NCBI GenBank assembly: GCA_037954235.1
Contig: JBBMOA010000004.1
Span: 5,809,001-5,873,000 of the forward strand
Length of the DNA stretch: 64,000 bases
Source: Aulostomus chinensis
Taxonomy: Eukaryota > Chordata > Actinopteri > Syngnathiformes > Aulostomidae
Reading direction: 5' to 3'
Of the stretch, positions 1 through 12,350 are shown piece by piece. The notes beneath the pieces were generated by a model. The model made no database searches. It was not told the DNA's origin and was given only the letters and a program-made list of their open reading frames with translations. Made by a program: the position numbers and the translations under genes. Positions within the stretch are counted from its first letter, which is position 1. Each line of letters starts with the position of its first letter.

Positions 1-20
1 CCGATCCAGCAGCACGGGTC

Positions 21-26
21 CACACG

Positions 27-81
<55 letters not shown>

Positions 82-89
82 ACACACAG
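21..89. repeat. (CA)n microsatellite with CG interruptions
   Basis: Seen: about 69 bp of CA dinucleotides interrupted by CG steps (CGCACACGCACACGCGC). Confidence 0.95.
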
Positions 90-3000
90 ATGATGTAAAA
101 ATACTGTGCAAAGATGTTTGGTGGAACTCTGGAGGATCAACAGACAGCAGGCAGGTTCCATTAACTGCTACAATTCACAAGTTTCTGGGTTTTATCTGTG
201 GATACAGATGTCCCCTCCATATTCGGCCGATTATTGTGGACGGTGACCAGAATTTAAAAAAAAGACTTGTTTTTGACTTGGACCTCTCAGAACTCGTCTG
301 TGGACATTAACCAGGCCTCCATATTGAAAACATGACGTACAGGAAATATTTTCAATTCAACTGGCGCTTCATTGAATTTCATTTAATATTTTGCATTCTT
401 TACACAGCCCCAATTTAACTGTAACTGCATTAACGTATTCAATTTTTTATTCTGATTTCATATGAATTTCATTTAAGGCATTTCTGAATAAACTGAAAAT
501 TCTGGAGCAATGACTGAAAAATGTTGATCTGCAGCAGGAAGGAGAGGTAGCTGTCACGCATGCACGCACGCACCTCATCGTCTGGAGTGCGGGTGTATTT
601 CAGGACAGAGATGCAACTCTGATGTTGTCGTTTGAGACAACAGTTTTCAAGAAAGCTGGAAGCAACAATACTGGAAGCCAAACAACTGGCTTGTTCCCAA
701 CAGGCACGTTTTCCACAGACACTAAATTAGTAGACATTAAAGACAACGAAAACACACTAATAGGATGTAGAGCCAAACCTCTGAAATGTTTCTCCCCTCA
801 AATGTCCTCATCCTACCCGTGTGCAAGCCACTACTCCATGTAGCCTGCATGGTCTTTAACAGCTGAAGTGGAGCACCACTCGTGGGTTTTTTTTTTAGTA
901 ATAAAATGTGTATAGCAAAGGAGATGCTTAGAAGCTACCAAGTGTCATTCACAGTAATTGGCATCATTTCCCTAACCCCCACAGCCAGTGCTTCTACGCA
1001 TCAGACGGAAGTCTCAGTGCAGCAGAATCTTCCCGAGCCTGTTGATGCAGAGCTAAATCAAGTTACACAGACCTGAAACTGTCATGTTTTGTACAAGTCA
1101 AATTGCAGCAGAGTCGAGTGTGCAACACCTTGAAAGACGGTGATTAAATTATGGGAGAACACGGACAAGGCTGATTGAATGAGAATGTGACTGAAATAGA
1201 AGCCCGAGAATGTGAAACCATGTGTGATAAATCATATCTATATCAAATAAACATCACATTCACTCGTCAATGAACGGATAATTATTTTCCATCAATCTAT
1301 TTTCTTCTTATTCACTCTGGTGTAGCCGCCTTTTCTTATCATGACTGAGACAGAATGTAATTCTGGGCTCCCCTTTATGTTTTAACCATCACTTAAATGG
1401 TTTGAAAGTCGTTGCTGCTGTGCGAATGGCCGTTGATGATGATGAGGATGAAGATGAGCCTGGCGCTAACCCTACTGGGGGAGACAGGACAACTGTTGCT
1501 GTGGGGGGAGATGACGAGGCAGCGGCGTTTGCTGCCCAGGACCAAGTTGGTATTCGCCGCCAGAGCTGCGCTGCGATGTTGGATGGAGATGGCCACAGCA
1601 CCCGGACGCCTCTGTCCCCCCCTGTCAGAAACAGCCCCCCCCCTCACTGGTGAAAGCTGATCAGATAAGCCTCCTCGCGCAGGCGTCTCCAGTCAGGCCT
1701 CCCTCACCTGACTAACCCAACAGCAGCTCCACGTGCAGGAGACGCGGCCTGTTAGGGTTCATCTTACTACGCCATGAAGATGCGGGACATTGAAGCTTCA
1801 ATGCTGGCTGCACACTTGGTTCAACGGACACTTGGTTAATTAGACAGTTGGAACATTTAAGTTGAATCATTGTTTTGCGTCGGGTTATTGGTTGATTTCA
1901 TTTGGTAAAAATGCAGGCTTTCTCATTTCAACGAAGCACATCTTAGCTGCAGGGGAGCGTAGGGCTGATGGTGGCGGTAAAACCACCATTGAATAGAAGT
2001 AGAAGAAGAAGGAGACGGAGAAGAAGAATGTGACCATGACACTCCTTTCGATGCTGGACACCTGCCCCGAGGAACTACAATCATGTCCTCCGGTTGCGTG
2101 AGACGTTTCTGGATTCCATCACACAGTAAACACTGGTTGTAAGAGCCGGCGTGGGTCAGGACAGGTGTGGGAGGAAATGGAGGCCCAGCTCCAGTCTGGG
2201 TTCTTCTGCACCTGTATGTTGTCGGGTGGTGGCTGATGTAGCGGTTGTAGCTGCCACCAGCCCTCTGGATTGGGGGATTACGGGTCAGGAAATGTCTGAT
2301 TCTAAAAGAATGTGGTCTTAGCAGCGGCGCTACAGGTGTGTGATGATGTAATGCTGCGTTGTATCGACGTGTTTCAGCGGGTCGCAAACACGCGTTCATT
2401 ACAGCTCCTCTAAATCTTGACAGGCAGCGGGTCATGATAGGATGTCGGCGATCAGTCAGAGATGAGCATCGCTAACTTGAATGCATCCATCTAATTACTA
2501 CCTGCTGGTGACGAAGATGAAGGTGGCCACTTTAAGATGAGGGCGTGTACATGAGCGAGTGCTTTACGCAGCTCCGGGTACACAACTAACCCGTCAGTCA
2601 CACTTCTTTGACTGTTTCAGGATGTAACTCTTTCAGTCCTGACAGCTGTGCGAGGTACACGGATAAAGGCTTTAGACATTCTGACGACACGGGAACATTC
2701 ATTTCCACTCCTGAGCTACCACAGAGAACAGAATAGGAGCCCTTGAGTGGGTTTCTCTTTTCTTATCAATACAAAAGACTATTGTCCATCCATGAGAGCT
2801 ACAGTCCCCATGATCAACTCTGGCTCCCCGGGAACACGCGTGTAAATTAATTTAGTAAGGAAGTCCAATTAATGAAGTAATGAAAAGGCGAGGTGTTAAA
2901 AGGGAAACAGACATTTTTCCATATGAGGCAAAAGAGAAAAGGTCTGCAAATTTCAATGACATATTGGAGGAAAAAAACTCCTCCATTTGCCAGACCTCAT

Positions 3001-4439
3001 TACTGCCACTCTGAATGACACACAGCATTCACTTATCTGCTTTCTGGGGCCAGTTTTGATTTGTTTTTTATGATGCACAGGCAGGCGGATCGTCATTTGG
3101 ATTATTAATTCACTAATGCCTTCCTTGTTACAGCATCTGCCCTGAAGTGAAGTCGTCTGACAGTGTCTAAGAACACACACAACAAACAAAGAGTCCAAAG
3201 CCAACAATCCCTCTCTCAAAGCCTTTCCTCCTTCTAATCCAACAGAAGCCATTTAAAAGTTCTAGTATTTGGGAGGGATCTGAGATTACTTCCACCAGGG
3301 TGAAATTTGCCCCCAGTGGGACCAACCCAACAATAATCCAGACATGATGAGATGGAAGCATGGAAAACCTTTTTCTCATTTGGGAGATTGCAGAGAGCCT
3401 TTCCTCTGGTTTTAGCCTGGAGCTGGAGAAAATTGGCTTCCACAACAGCACATCGGTTCCACAACTGAGGGCAAAGATGAAATAGCAGCTTTTGGATGAG
3501 TCTCAACCTGCAGGTCCCACAGCCCAGACGAGTCGGTTTTTGGCACGTTGGCTGGTTCGTTGCTGGCTTTTCATCTTTCAATCCATAGTTATTTCCAAAA
3601 TTATTCTGAGATATTCTTATTTACTTTTACCCGCAAGGTAATGAGTTACTTTGCAAAATTACTAATTAGAGTATTTTTGAGTTACTTTGACCAGAATAAC
3701 CGCCGAACCATGACGAGGCATTAAAAATGGAAGCGTGCACTTCACAGCCTCATTAATGAACATAAAAACATGGACAAGATGGATTTTAGCTTCCAACTCT
3801 AAAGTATCGGCCGATTCGTGGAGTGATGAAGAGAAACGGGAGATTCCCTCTGAACACCACTGACTCCCACACGTCAACTGAACAAAACCAGTCTTGAACC
3901 CTTGTTACCACACCAGCCGTCTCATCCTAAATATTTGATTCACTTTCTTTTTCTTGAATGTATGTATGTACATTTACGTTATAATTGTATGTATAAGTAT
4001 ATATACACATTTAAAGTGATCAATAAAATATTTCTGCTTGTGAAAACATACAAATCAGTAACTAAACTGCATTACCCACAACTCCTTAGCTGCTTGCTTT
4101 AACAGCTCTGATTGGTGGATTAATAAGTCGTTTTGTGGTAATGCAGCACTGGACAAACAAAGATATTTCAGTGTGCTATTAAAATGCACCAAACCTGGCA
4201 AATAGAAGCAAATACGTTTAAAAGAAACGACGCCCGCAGGATAAAACTACAGGGCCGCCTATCGACGTGAACACAGGAGCCCTGCTGCATCTTCCCAGAC
4301 CCAAAGGCTTCGTCTTGCATCAGCAGCAGCTGCGTCATGATTTGCCAACCTGCGTTAAAGCTTTGGAGAGATTTCCAATCAGTGGAGCAAGTACTGGCAG
4401 AGGAGCCACTTCAACACGCAACCGGTTGGGACTCCATCA

Positions 4440-4960
4440 CATTTTGAAGTATTGCATTTGAAAAGGTTGATAGAAATGGCAAAATTTAGAGGAAGTCCCG
4501 ATGTTGCAAAGTTTTTGAGTTTGCTTGAGATGGTTTTGGCTGTCTTCAGGAGCAAATGTGCCAAACGGAAGACGGAGACCCGGCTTTTCAACACGGGGAA
4601 CCTTTAACCCCTCTGACTGACCATCTGCTTTTGCTTTTCCCAAAGTCTGGCTTTGTCTCCAGACATCATGTCCAATACTTACTGGTACTTCAGAACAATT
4701 CCAACCAAAGGTGAGCCCTCCATACCTCTCTCTATTTTCCTGATAGACTGCTCTTCTTCTACTCTCAGTGACAGCCATAACTGCTGTATATACAGGTTGC
4801 CTCAACTGCTCCAAACCAGCTGATAGACACACACCTCATATACATTTCCTTTGCTGCAACATGTCCATAGTTCCCTTAAAACCCACTTGACAAACAGTGG
4901 AAACACAACTACTGTCTGATTCCAGTGAGTAAGGCAGCAGCAGTACGTGGGTTCAGCCTT
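4440..4960 (+). repeat. Unclassified dispersed repeat, copy 1
   Basis: Seen: shares two colinear patches with 25815-26160: GAAAAGGTTGATAGAAA near 4458 (GAAAAGGTTGATGGAAA near 25832), and CCAGCTGATAGACAC...CTTTGCTGCAACATGTCCATAGTTC...CTTGACA near 4816-4892 (CCAGTTGATGGAAAC...CTTTGTTCTACATGTCCACAGTTC...CTTGACA near 26062-26131). The family and class are not recognised. Minus-strand frames over it are not credible genes. Confidence 0.4.
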
Positions 4961-7900
4961 CAGAATAAAACTGCTAGGAGAAGTCATCCGTCTGAGCTAA
5001 AGACACAAAATCTAATCGCAGCAGCCACTGCAGTCGCCGCTTCCTGCGGTACTCACAGGGAAGAAGACCCATCAGTGCACGGCTCCAGCGTGCAACAATT
5101 TAGACACAGTTAGTGTTTAATTTGGAGCCACTGAGAGTCTCTCTCTAGTCACGTCATCAACATTGAAGGTGCATTGGCTCAACATTTCAGACTGAATGTG
5201 CATTTAAAGTACGTCGCTTTGTAAACTTGGACATTATGGTGCATTTGGGTACACCGCGTAAACTTTAGATTAGAGATTCAATGATGTATTGAAGTGCAAC
5301 TAAGAAATCTATACTGGAATGGCCCTGAAGGTTGTTTAAAACAGGAAAATAATCAAGAAATGCACTTGAAAAGAATCTTGTTTACCTTTATTCAAACCCG
5401 TACTACCTTCATCACTGACTGGTAGCAGGCTCGCAAGTTATTCGGGTACGACTGGTCTCCAGGTTCACCTGAGATGATTCTGTTATTTTACTGAAGCATT
5501 TTTGATGATTAGATCCTGAACTCACAAGAAAAATGTCATTCATTTCTACAGTCAGTTTTTAAAAGCAAACACCAAAATCACTGTAAAGCACAGGTGGGGC
5601 AGGAAGCACCAGGTAGGTGGGGTCAGATGCAATGACTCAGCAGCAGCATCAGGAATCCAGTTCCAGGTGAGTAGAAGAGGCTGAAATGACATGAACCTCC
5701 GACGCAGCCTGCACCAGAAAAGCTGCCACTCACCAAATGAAAGGATCGCGACGAATTAAAGCATTTATCATGACAGCTACACAATAAACGTACAACACAA
5801 TTACATGAAATACAATAGTCTGGCAATATGTTTAAGTAGTGCTACTCCATCTTGTTATTGTGATTGAGTTGTTTGAAAATTAAATGCTATAAAATTGACT
5901 TTTTCCCCAGATAAAGTTGTGATGATGTTTTTACGAGCCTGTCTGTCAAAATGACAGACAACCGGGACGTTTACCACAACCTCCACCACTCGACTCCTAA
6001 TTAGTCCTGATGAGCAGGTTGGTGCCTCTCACGCAGCCTCCGCCACCGGTGAGGGAGAACAGTTAGTATGAATGAGAGGGATGAGAGGAAACTTGAAAAG
6101 CTTGAGTGTCCTTAGGTATGAAAGGTGCTGTATCAACACATCCAGCCCAACTACCATTTATTTATCTTGATCTCTATCAAAAGTACAGCACAGATGGAAA
6201 ATATCTACAACTACATTGCAAACCCAGGAGTAAATCAACATTTGCGGTAGGCAGGCCATTAATGATGAGAACAACCACATGAATGCGGCGTCATGACAAC
6301 GTGTCAGGATGTATCTGCTTCTATTTTGGAGTTCCTTTATGAGGGGAACAAACTCGGGTTCACCAAACCCATCCATGTTCTGGCTCGCTGTACTGCACTA
6401 TGACGCTTCATGAGCATTTTGCTTTCAAGATGATAACTCCTGAATGTTTATTAAGGCGCATTTGTCGTTTCATTTAAACCGATTAAGTAGGACGCCATTC
6501 CTGTGTTTCCTCTTGGCGACTACCTCCTGATCCCACCTTCTGACTAAATGGAATCAATAACTGGTTTGTCTCTTCGCACTGTGGATATTTGCTCTGCACG
6601 ACTGATCAACCAGTAGATTTTGGCCTTTCACGGCGATATCTGTGTTGCTGTTTATGCTGATGTGAGAAACGTCTACTCACAGATTAAACTGCAGAAAGCT
6701 GCTTTGGTGCTTTGTGAATGTTGCAGTTATTCCAGCAATCTGTGCTCCAACGTCGTTGTTTACGAGCTGTAGTGATGTCACAGCTAGGTGAGGCTGAGGT
6801 GAGCAGCGGTGTGGTGAGGTGCAGCTATGGCTAAGTTGCTAACTAGTCCAGCTCTGATGACTTCATGCTCTGCTAGCATCTTTTTGAGGGAACACAACGT
6901 TGGGTAGAGATTGAACCGGCTCATCTTTCACTCTCCAGCCTCCCCTCGCGCTTATGGTTGCTACATTAGATAACCTGCTCGCCGCGGCCTTATCAGCTGA
7001 GTGGAAGCTCATGTGTTTGAAAGTTCTATTTAAAAGATAACTCACTAAAAAATGAAATTTCCATCATTATCTTCTCATCCTTATGCCAATGACTCAGGTG
7101 AAGTTTTTTTTTTGAACATTCTGAAGTTTCACAGGAAAGGGTGTCACAAGTGAAGTGAATGGTGGCCAAGTTTCATGTGCTTCTGCAAAACGTCACTAGC
7201 ACCATGTTTTTAGCCTCACTGTTAGCAGGGCGTTGGGTGGAAGGTAACTGCAACAACTTTCCATGTGAAAGTCCAGCAGTGTTTTGTGGACTAAGACATG
7301 GAGTCCATAATGACTGATATGTCATTTTTGGGTGAACAAACTCCTTTAATCTAGAGTGTAACTGGCACTAACCAACAAGTAGTCAGTGCAAAACAGATAT
7401 TTCTAGTTGCCACATCACTTGAAGTTGAAATTTCAAGTTTGGTTTTCCACTGTTGGACGTTTCACCTGAACGCCGATTAGAGGCGCCGTTCATCTGTTGA
7501 CTCTGGAGTTCCCGTTTATGCTCATTAAAATCTAACTGTTTTCGTGCAGATGTTTTCAGAAGCAGGGAAAGTGGTGTGGTTGGAGTCCAATCATTGAAAT
7601 AACTGCTGAGAACGAAGCTTATTGACATTGTTGGAGTAGCAGAGAGGAATCTGAAGCTCACTTGGGTCTTTGAATGTTTTGGTACATCTGAGGGTTTGAG
7701 AGATTGCGATCAGTTTGTGGTACATGCATTGTCACACGTAGGTGATCTCCCACGAAAGCATTCAAACGGCTCTGGTAATCGCCACAGTTTACCAGTAACC
7801 TCCTGACCTGAGAACACGTTGTAGTTCCATTCGTCTGAATTAAACATGACGTGTATGAAAGTGTTGTGCATATCATGAACAACGTGTACTTTATTAAGAA

Positions 7901-9834
7901 CTCAGTAACATGCAGAATTCCTATGCTAAGTAATTACATCAAGCATGTACCTTAATATTCTACGCAGAGATTAAATTATTCTGCCCCAATATTCCGTTTC
8001 GGATCAAAAACATTTTGGAAACTAGCAGCAGGGATTTGTTCAACCTCAGGAGCATTGCTGAGAAACAAGTCTCTCTTGAAACTGGTGGGTTAGGAAAACC
8101 CGTCAAGCCTATTAAGGCTGGATATTTCCTGAAATAGTACAATCTTAACACTTCTATATTATCTGAATGTTTTTTTTCCTCCAAACATTCAATATCAGCT
8201 TTCAGCACTTCCGTATATTTGACAAATTAAGCCACAGGCTTGCGTAGGAGAGGATGTTAAACACCTGGTGCGTTAGCTCTGATGCTAACAATTAGTTTTT
8301 CTATCTTCTGACCAACCCATCCACACGCTAATGCTAGCAGGCGTCTCATGTGCTGGCACGAACCATTGACTTTACAGCCTAAAATGGCAAATATCTCTGG
8401 GGGCCGATTATATCGGTTATCGCTTATTAAAGTTCATTACATAGCAGTGTAGCTGTCTAATTAATGTGTTCACATGACTCGAGTGAAGACTCACATCCCG
8501 CTGTGATGGCAAGTGCACTGTTCTTCTGTAGATACACCAGACCAACAAACAAAACCTCACCTCATCAAAGAACCCTGTTCCCTTCCTCCGTCCCACTCTG
8601 TCTCTCCTGTGCAGTTGGAACCGCTCACAATTCAACACATTATGCACCAGTGTTTCTTTTTTAACTCTTTCCACGCTGAGGGAGAGGGTCATCAAAGGAA
8701 GGAGCCGCTTCGTCGCCCACGGATGTGCCTGCTAGTCGCTGCTAACAGAACACAGTGAGCTTTGGCAGCAGCAAGCACTGGTGGACTGAATTAATGGACT
8801 TCTCCTCAAACTCTGAACCGTGCAGTGCTCTGGTTTATCCTCTACCCCTGGATTTTTTATTTTGTTATTGTTTTTCTGAAACATTGCACCCTGGGATCCT
8901 GCGGTTTAACATATTTTAGACTTCCCAGCTTTTAATCTAAATGACCTTGGTGAGCAGCATTTTGTGGCTACAGATTTTTAGCTTCAGTTTTTAGCCTGTA
9001 TTTGCTGAACCGCTGCAGTAAAACAAATGAGCGTTCATTTGACCGACTCTGCTTCTGTCTCTATACCTGAACGTAACATTTGTTGAAGTCTTCCCAGGTT
9101 CTTGGAACTCATTCAGTTACCTGAGTTCATCGTTTCTTATTAAGCAACTGAACAGCTGTTGCTTCCATCATTGTCACCCAAAAATGGGAGGAAAATGAAA
9201 TTTTGTAAAATAAATGATTTTTCAAGCAATAAAGTAGCTTTCATACTTGTTCTGGGGTTTTCTCACTCCTCATCCTTCTGCCTCCACTGCCCAACAACAG
9301 TGCTCCTAGGTCAGCCTGGTGCAGGGTCACGGGCCCCCAGAAGAATCACAGGGGTGGACCTAGAGGTGCTGCACTCTTTCATAAGGTGTGTGATACACTG
9401 TCCACTGTGAGTGTGATGACAAGCGTCATGTGAGCATGTTTGGTACCCTGTAGACGGGGTTCTAGACCAGGGTGGCGTGACCACTTCCCCTACACGGATT
9501 ACAGTGAAAACACGGATGGCTGGAAAATCGTGTTGATGGCGCGACAGAAGGCCGTTGTTGACACGGCTCAGCAAAGCTTACATAGCTACACGTCCTATTT
9601 ATCATTTGTGTTCATACCCCACCTGACCGCCATAACCAAGACACTGACCCACAACAAAGTGTGAAGAAGCACACAAGCAGGGACGAGGTGTCTGCATACT
9701 TTCAGCCCTGAATTGCGTTTTCAATTTTAAAGTCCCTTTTCTCTCTCTGGAGTTTTGCTTTATGTGACAGCTCATCCAGACAAAGCACTCATGCCCCCGG
9801 GGACTCACAATCTCTCTCACTCTTTCAGACAGAT

Positions 9835-9935
9835 AAACACAGTAAAGAGAGAGGGAGAGAGAAGGAGGGAGAGAGAGAGTCAGACAAGATGGAGACAGCA
9901 ACATCTCTCGCCACAGAGACAGAGAGAGGGGGAGT
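9835..9935. repeat. GA-rich polypurine tract
   Basis: Seen: GAGAGGGAGAGAGAAGGAGG and similar, followed after 30 bp by AGAGACAGAGAGAGGGGG. Imperfect (GA)n. Confidence 0.8.
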
Positions 9936-11605
9936 GTGAAAGAGTCTGAGCCAGTAGAAGCACATTGTTGCTGCCTCACACACTCAGGCCTCACCTACAG
10001 CTGACACTCCCTGCAGTCAGCTCCTTTCACTCCTCATCATCCTCCCACAGACTTCTTCCTACTATCACGAGTTCTCTGCCACATCTAATAATTACTTGCC
10101 AGACCTCGGTGACAACTGGAGCGTATTCACGTACACGTTCTCCAGTGATTGTGACCCTGAGTCAAAATTATCAATGTAATCATAATTAATAATGGCACTA
10201 CTGCAGCATTTCAATCCTTCTGAGTAAAAGTCATTAAAGCCACTTCAAGAACTCTTGGACTGGACTGTCTGAAGGGGGCAGTCAGCTCTGGATAGGCCTT
10301 GGTGAGCTGGACCACCTGCAGACGGGGGGGTGTTAACAGTATAGTTCAATATTCAGTTCAAAAAGATATTTATTTCTGCTAATTTATGATGATTTCATTA
10401 GAATTAAATCTATGATAGATGACTATTAAAACAATCTTTTATTAATTACTTGATATAAGCAGTTTGTTAAAAATGTTATAATTTACACGTTCAGACATCC
10501 AGCCAGTTTTAGAAGAAATGTGAGACAGCTGATTGGATGATGGGATCAGGCTGCTCAACCCGGGGAGACCACGCTGGATTTTATTGCTGATATTTCACAA
10601 CTGAATTGTTCAATCTTAACATTTTCTTCCAACTGAAAATCCTAAATAAACACATAAAGTTACGACCCTTGAATACGACACATACGGAGGCCTCCTTTGC
10701 ACCGATACATTTTACTGGTGTTAAGGTTTAGGACCAAAACATGGTGGTTCACTTTCAGGGTAGGCTCAGGGAACAACCATGGTTTTGAACAAAAAAACCT
10801 ACCTGCACCAAAGTCTGATACCTGTGGGACTCAGTGTGTCGTCTCCCGACACGCACTCTCTCTCTACTGTACCATCTGACTTCCTTCTGTCCTGTGAGCA
10901 GAGTTACTACTGGGAGCTACTACTTGTGGTAGTGGGAAGTAGTCAGTGGGAGGATGATGAGGAGTGAAAGGAGCTGAGCAGGGGGATTTGCGTGTAAAGG
11001 AGGGGCTGTTTTGTGTGTGTTGGATTAAGCTGAGCTGATGATGATGCTCTCTTTGGTTTTTTTGTTCCTTTGTTGGAATTTTATTTCATATACAGGTGGT
11101 TTTCAAGGCTTCTAACCATTGTTCTCCGGAGAACAGTCCCTTATTCTTATAAATACTAAAGACAGAACACATAAGAGAGGATGCAAGACAGTATTGGTGC
11201 TACAGGCGATGGACAAACGGATCATCAATGAGGAGGAAACAACTGCATATTTATGAGTTATGGGCTTTTCTAAATATTTTGGAAATAAACTTTTTTTAGA
11301 ATGTTTATTCCAGAGTTTACGGTTTACATAAACGTAAATATCCTCTAAACTTTTATATGACTTCTATATAACTATCCCCTATCTGCTGAAGTCAGTTATG
11401 AAGCATCAGTTTGTCAGATGAAGAGGGATGCAGCAGGAATTCTGGATGACCCGTCCTCAGCTACACCTGGACGCTGCTCAGTGCAACCTCAGTCTGACTT
11501 GATGGCCACATAAGAGCCTTGCTCAAGGGCACCAAGGGCAAGCGGTGCTTCTCCCCCTCTCTCACCAAGAAGCCAGTTGTAATTACTAAAAATATGACCA
11601 TTTGC

Positions 11606-12122
11606 TGAGTGGCACGGTGGAGCAGTGGTCCTCACTGTGGCCCCCCATCAAGAAGGTTGTGGGTGGAGCAGTGGTCCTCACTGTGGCCCCCCATCAAGAA
11701 GGTTGTGGGTGGAGCAGTGGTCCTCACTGTGGCCCCCCAGCAAGAAGGTTGTGGGTGGAGCAGTGGTCCTCACTGTGGCCCCCAGCAAGAAGGTTGTGGG
11801 TGGAGCCCCGGCTGCAGCACGGGGTCTTTCTGGGTGAGTCTCCATGTTCTCCCTGTTCCTGTGTGGGTTCTCTCTGGTACTCCAGCTTCCTCCACAGTCC
11901 AAAGACATCAAGAGGGACCAGGTTAATCCAGACTCTAAATTGACCGTAGGCGTGGCTGGGAGAGCCAATGGTTGTCTGTCTTTATGTGTTGGCCCTGGAC
12001 ATGGACTGGTGACCTGTCCAGGGGGAAGGCTGCTGGGATAGGCTCCACCCCCCGCCACCCATAACAGGATAAGAGGTAGAAGATGGATGGATGCATGGAT
12101 GGATGGATGGATGGATGGATGG
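11606..12122 (+). mobile_element. tRNA-like-headed SINE, full length, with amplified head
   Basis: Seen: starts near GGCACGGTGGAGCAGTGG (an A-box-like head), runs through the body (GGGTTCTCTCTGGTACTCC; CAGTCCAAAGACATCAAG; CTCTAAATTGACCGTAGG) to CTGGTGACCTGTCCAGG and GGGATAGGCTCCACC, and ends in an (ATGG)n tail at about 12081-12122. Flanking 12 bp duplications ATGACCATTTGC (11594-11605) and ATGACCATTAGC (12123-12134) differ at one base. The head is present four times at 46 bp spacing. Known: this is a very common teleost dispersed repeat type; I cannot give its database name. It lies antisense to LARGE1, only 33 nt plus the duplication from the coding-exon donor. Confidence 0.85.
11616..11803 (+). 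repeat. 46 bp tandem repeat made from the SINE head (4 copies)
   Basis: Seen: AGCAGTGG recurs at 11621, 11667, 11713 and 11759, giving units of 46, 46, 46 and 45 bp, nearly identical (CATC versus CAGC and one missing C are the main differences). Each unit runs from GTGGAGCAGTGG to AAGGTTGTGG. The last unit reads on into GGTGGAGCCCCGG, the normal continuation. The recurring 5' GGTGGAGC and the downstream GGTGGAGC give a microhomology for slippage or unequal exchange. Other copies in this window have one head. Confidence 0.9.
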
Positions 12123-12167
12123 ATGACCATTAGCAGGGGCAGTGGAAAGTGGTGGGGGATTTCTTAC

Positions 12168-12273
12168 CTTGAAAGCTGCCGACAGACAGGTAAAGCCAGG
12201 TGAGTGCTGGGATGAACAGCAGGGCGAGGGAGGCCGCCAGGAACTTCCTGCGCCCACGACACATTCCAAGCAT
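12168..12273 (-). CDS. large1: LARGE1 N-terminal coding segment (partial, first coding exon)
   Basis: Seen: the minus strand from the ATG at 12273 encodes 35 codons plus one base, beginning MLGMCRGRRKFLAASL and ending ...LSVGSFQ, then a consensus donor (CAAG|GTAAGA). Residues 4-10 are basic and cysteine-containing. Residues about 11-32 are an uninterrupted hydrophobic stretch, as in a type II signal anchor. Known: human LARGE1 starts almost identically (MLGICRGRRKFLAASL) and, as I recall, its corresponding exon also ends after the SF(E/Q) codons in phase 1; the paralogue LARGE2 has a different N-terminus. LARGE1 is a Golgi bifunctional glycosyltransferase adding alternating xylose and glucuronic acid to alpha-dystroglycan, which makes the laminin-binding matriglycan. 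Start choice: good Kozak -3 A (AGAGG-ATG) and homology to the family start. Inferred: the stem and both catalytic domains lie in exons beyond position 1, outside the window. A large2 or third teleost paralogue is unlikely given the N-terminal match. Confidence 0.88.
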
Positions 12274-12314
12274 CCTCTGGACTGACGTAAATGGAAAGAG
12301 AGGTAAAGTGACCT

Positions 12315-12350
12315 CTATGTGGGTAGCAGCTGCTGTCCGGGCCGATTCAT
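12315..12350 (-). promoter_or_regulatory. Upstream ORF in LARGE1 5' UTR (11 codons)
   Basis: Seen: in the 5' UTR part of the coding exon an ATG at 12350 opens an 11-codon frame (MNRPGQQLLPT) that stops at TAG, 12317-12315. That is 41 nt before the LARGE1 ATG and in a different frame. Its context has G at -3 (GCC-ATG-A), so scanning ribosomes could initiate there. Inferred: it may lower LARGE1 translation or require reinitiation. It would be lost if the real transcript starts downstream of 12350. Confidence 0.55.

Larger units (their letters stand above)
1..12167 (-). other. LARGE1 intron after the first coding exon (partial)
   Basis: Intron in the direction of transcription, continuing beyond position 1. 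Apart from the repeats listed separately, I see no exon: no frame resembles the next LARGE1 segment (coiled-coil stem), and minus-strand frames such as the 170-codon one at 1923-2435 match no family I know and lack a convincing exon structure. Short homeodomain-type AT motifs cluster near 2840-2885. Confidence 0.6.

Noticed and set aside
1923..2435. 170-codon minus-strand frame in the LARGE1 intron
   Set aside because: Low-complexity S/P/H/R-rich composition, no homology to LARGE1 or any family I know.
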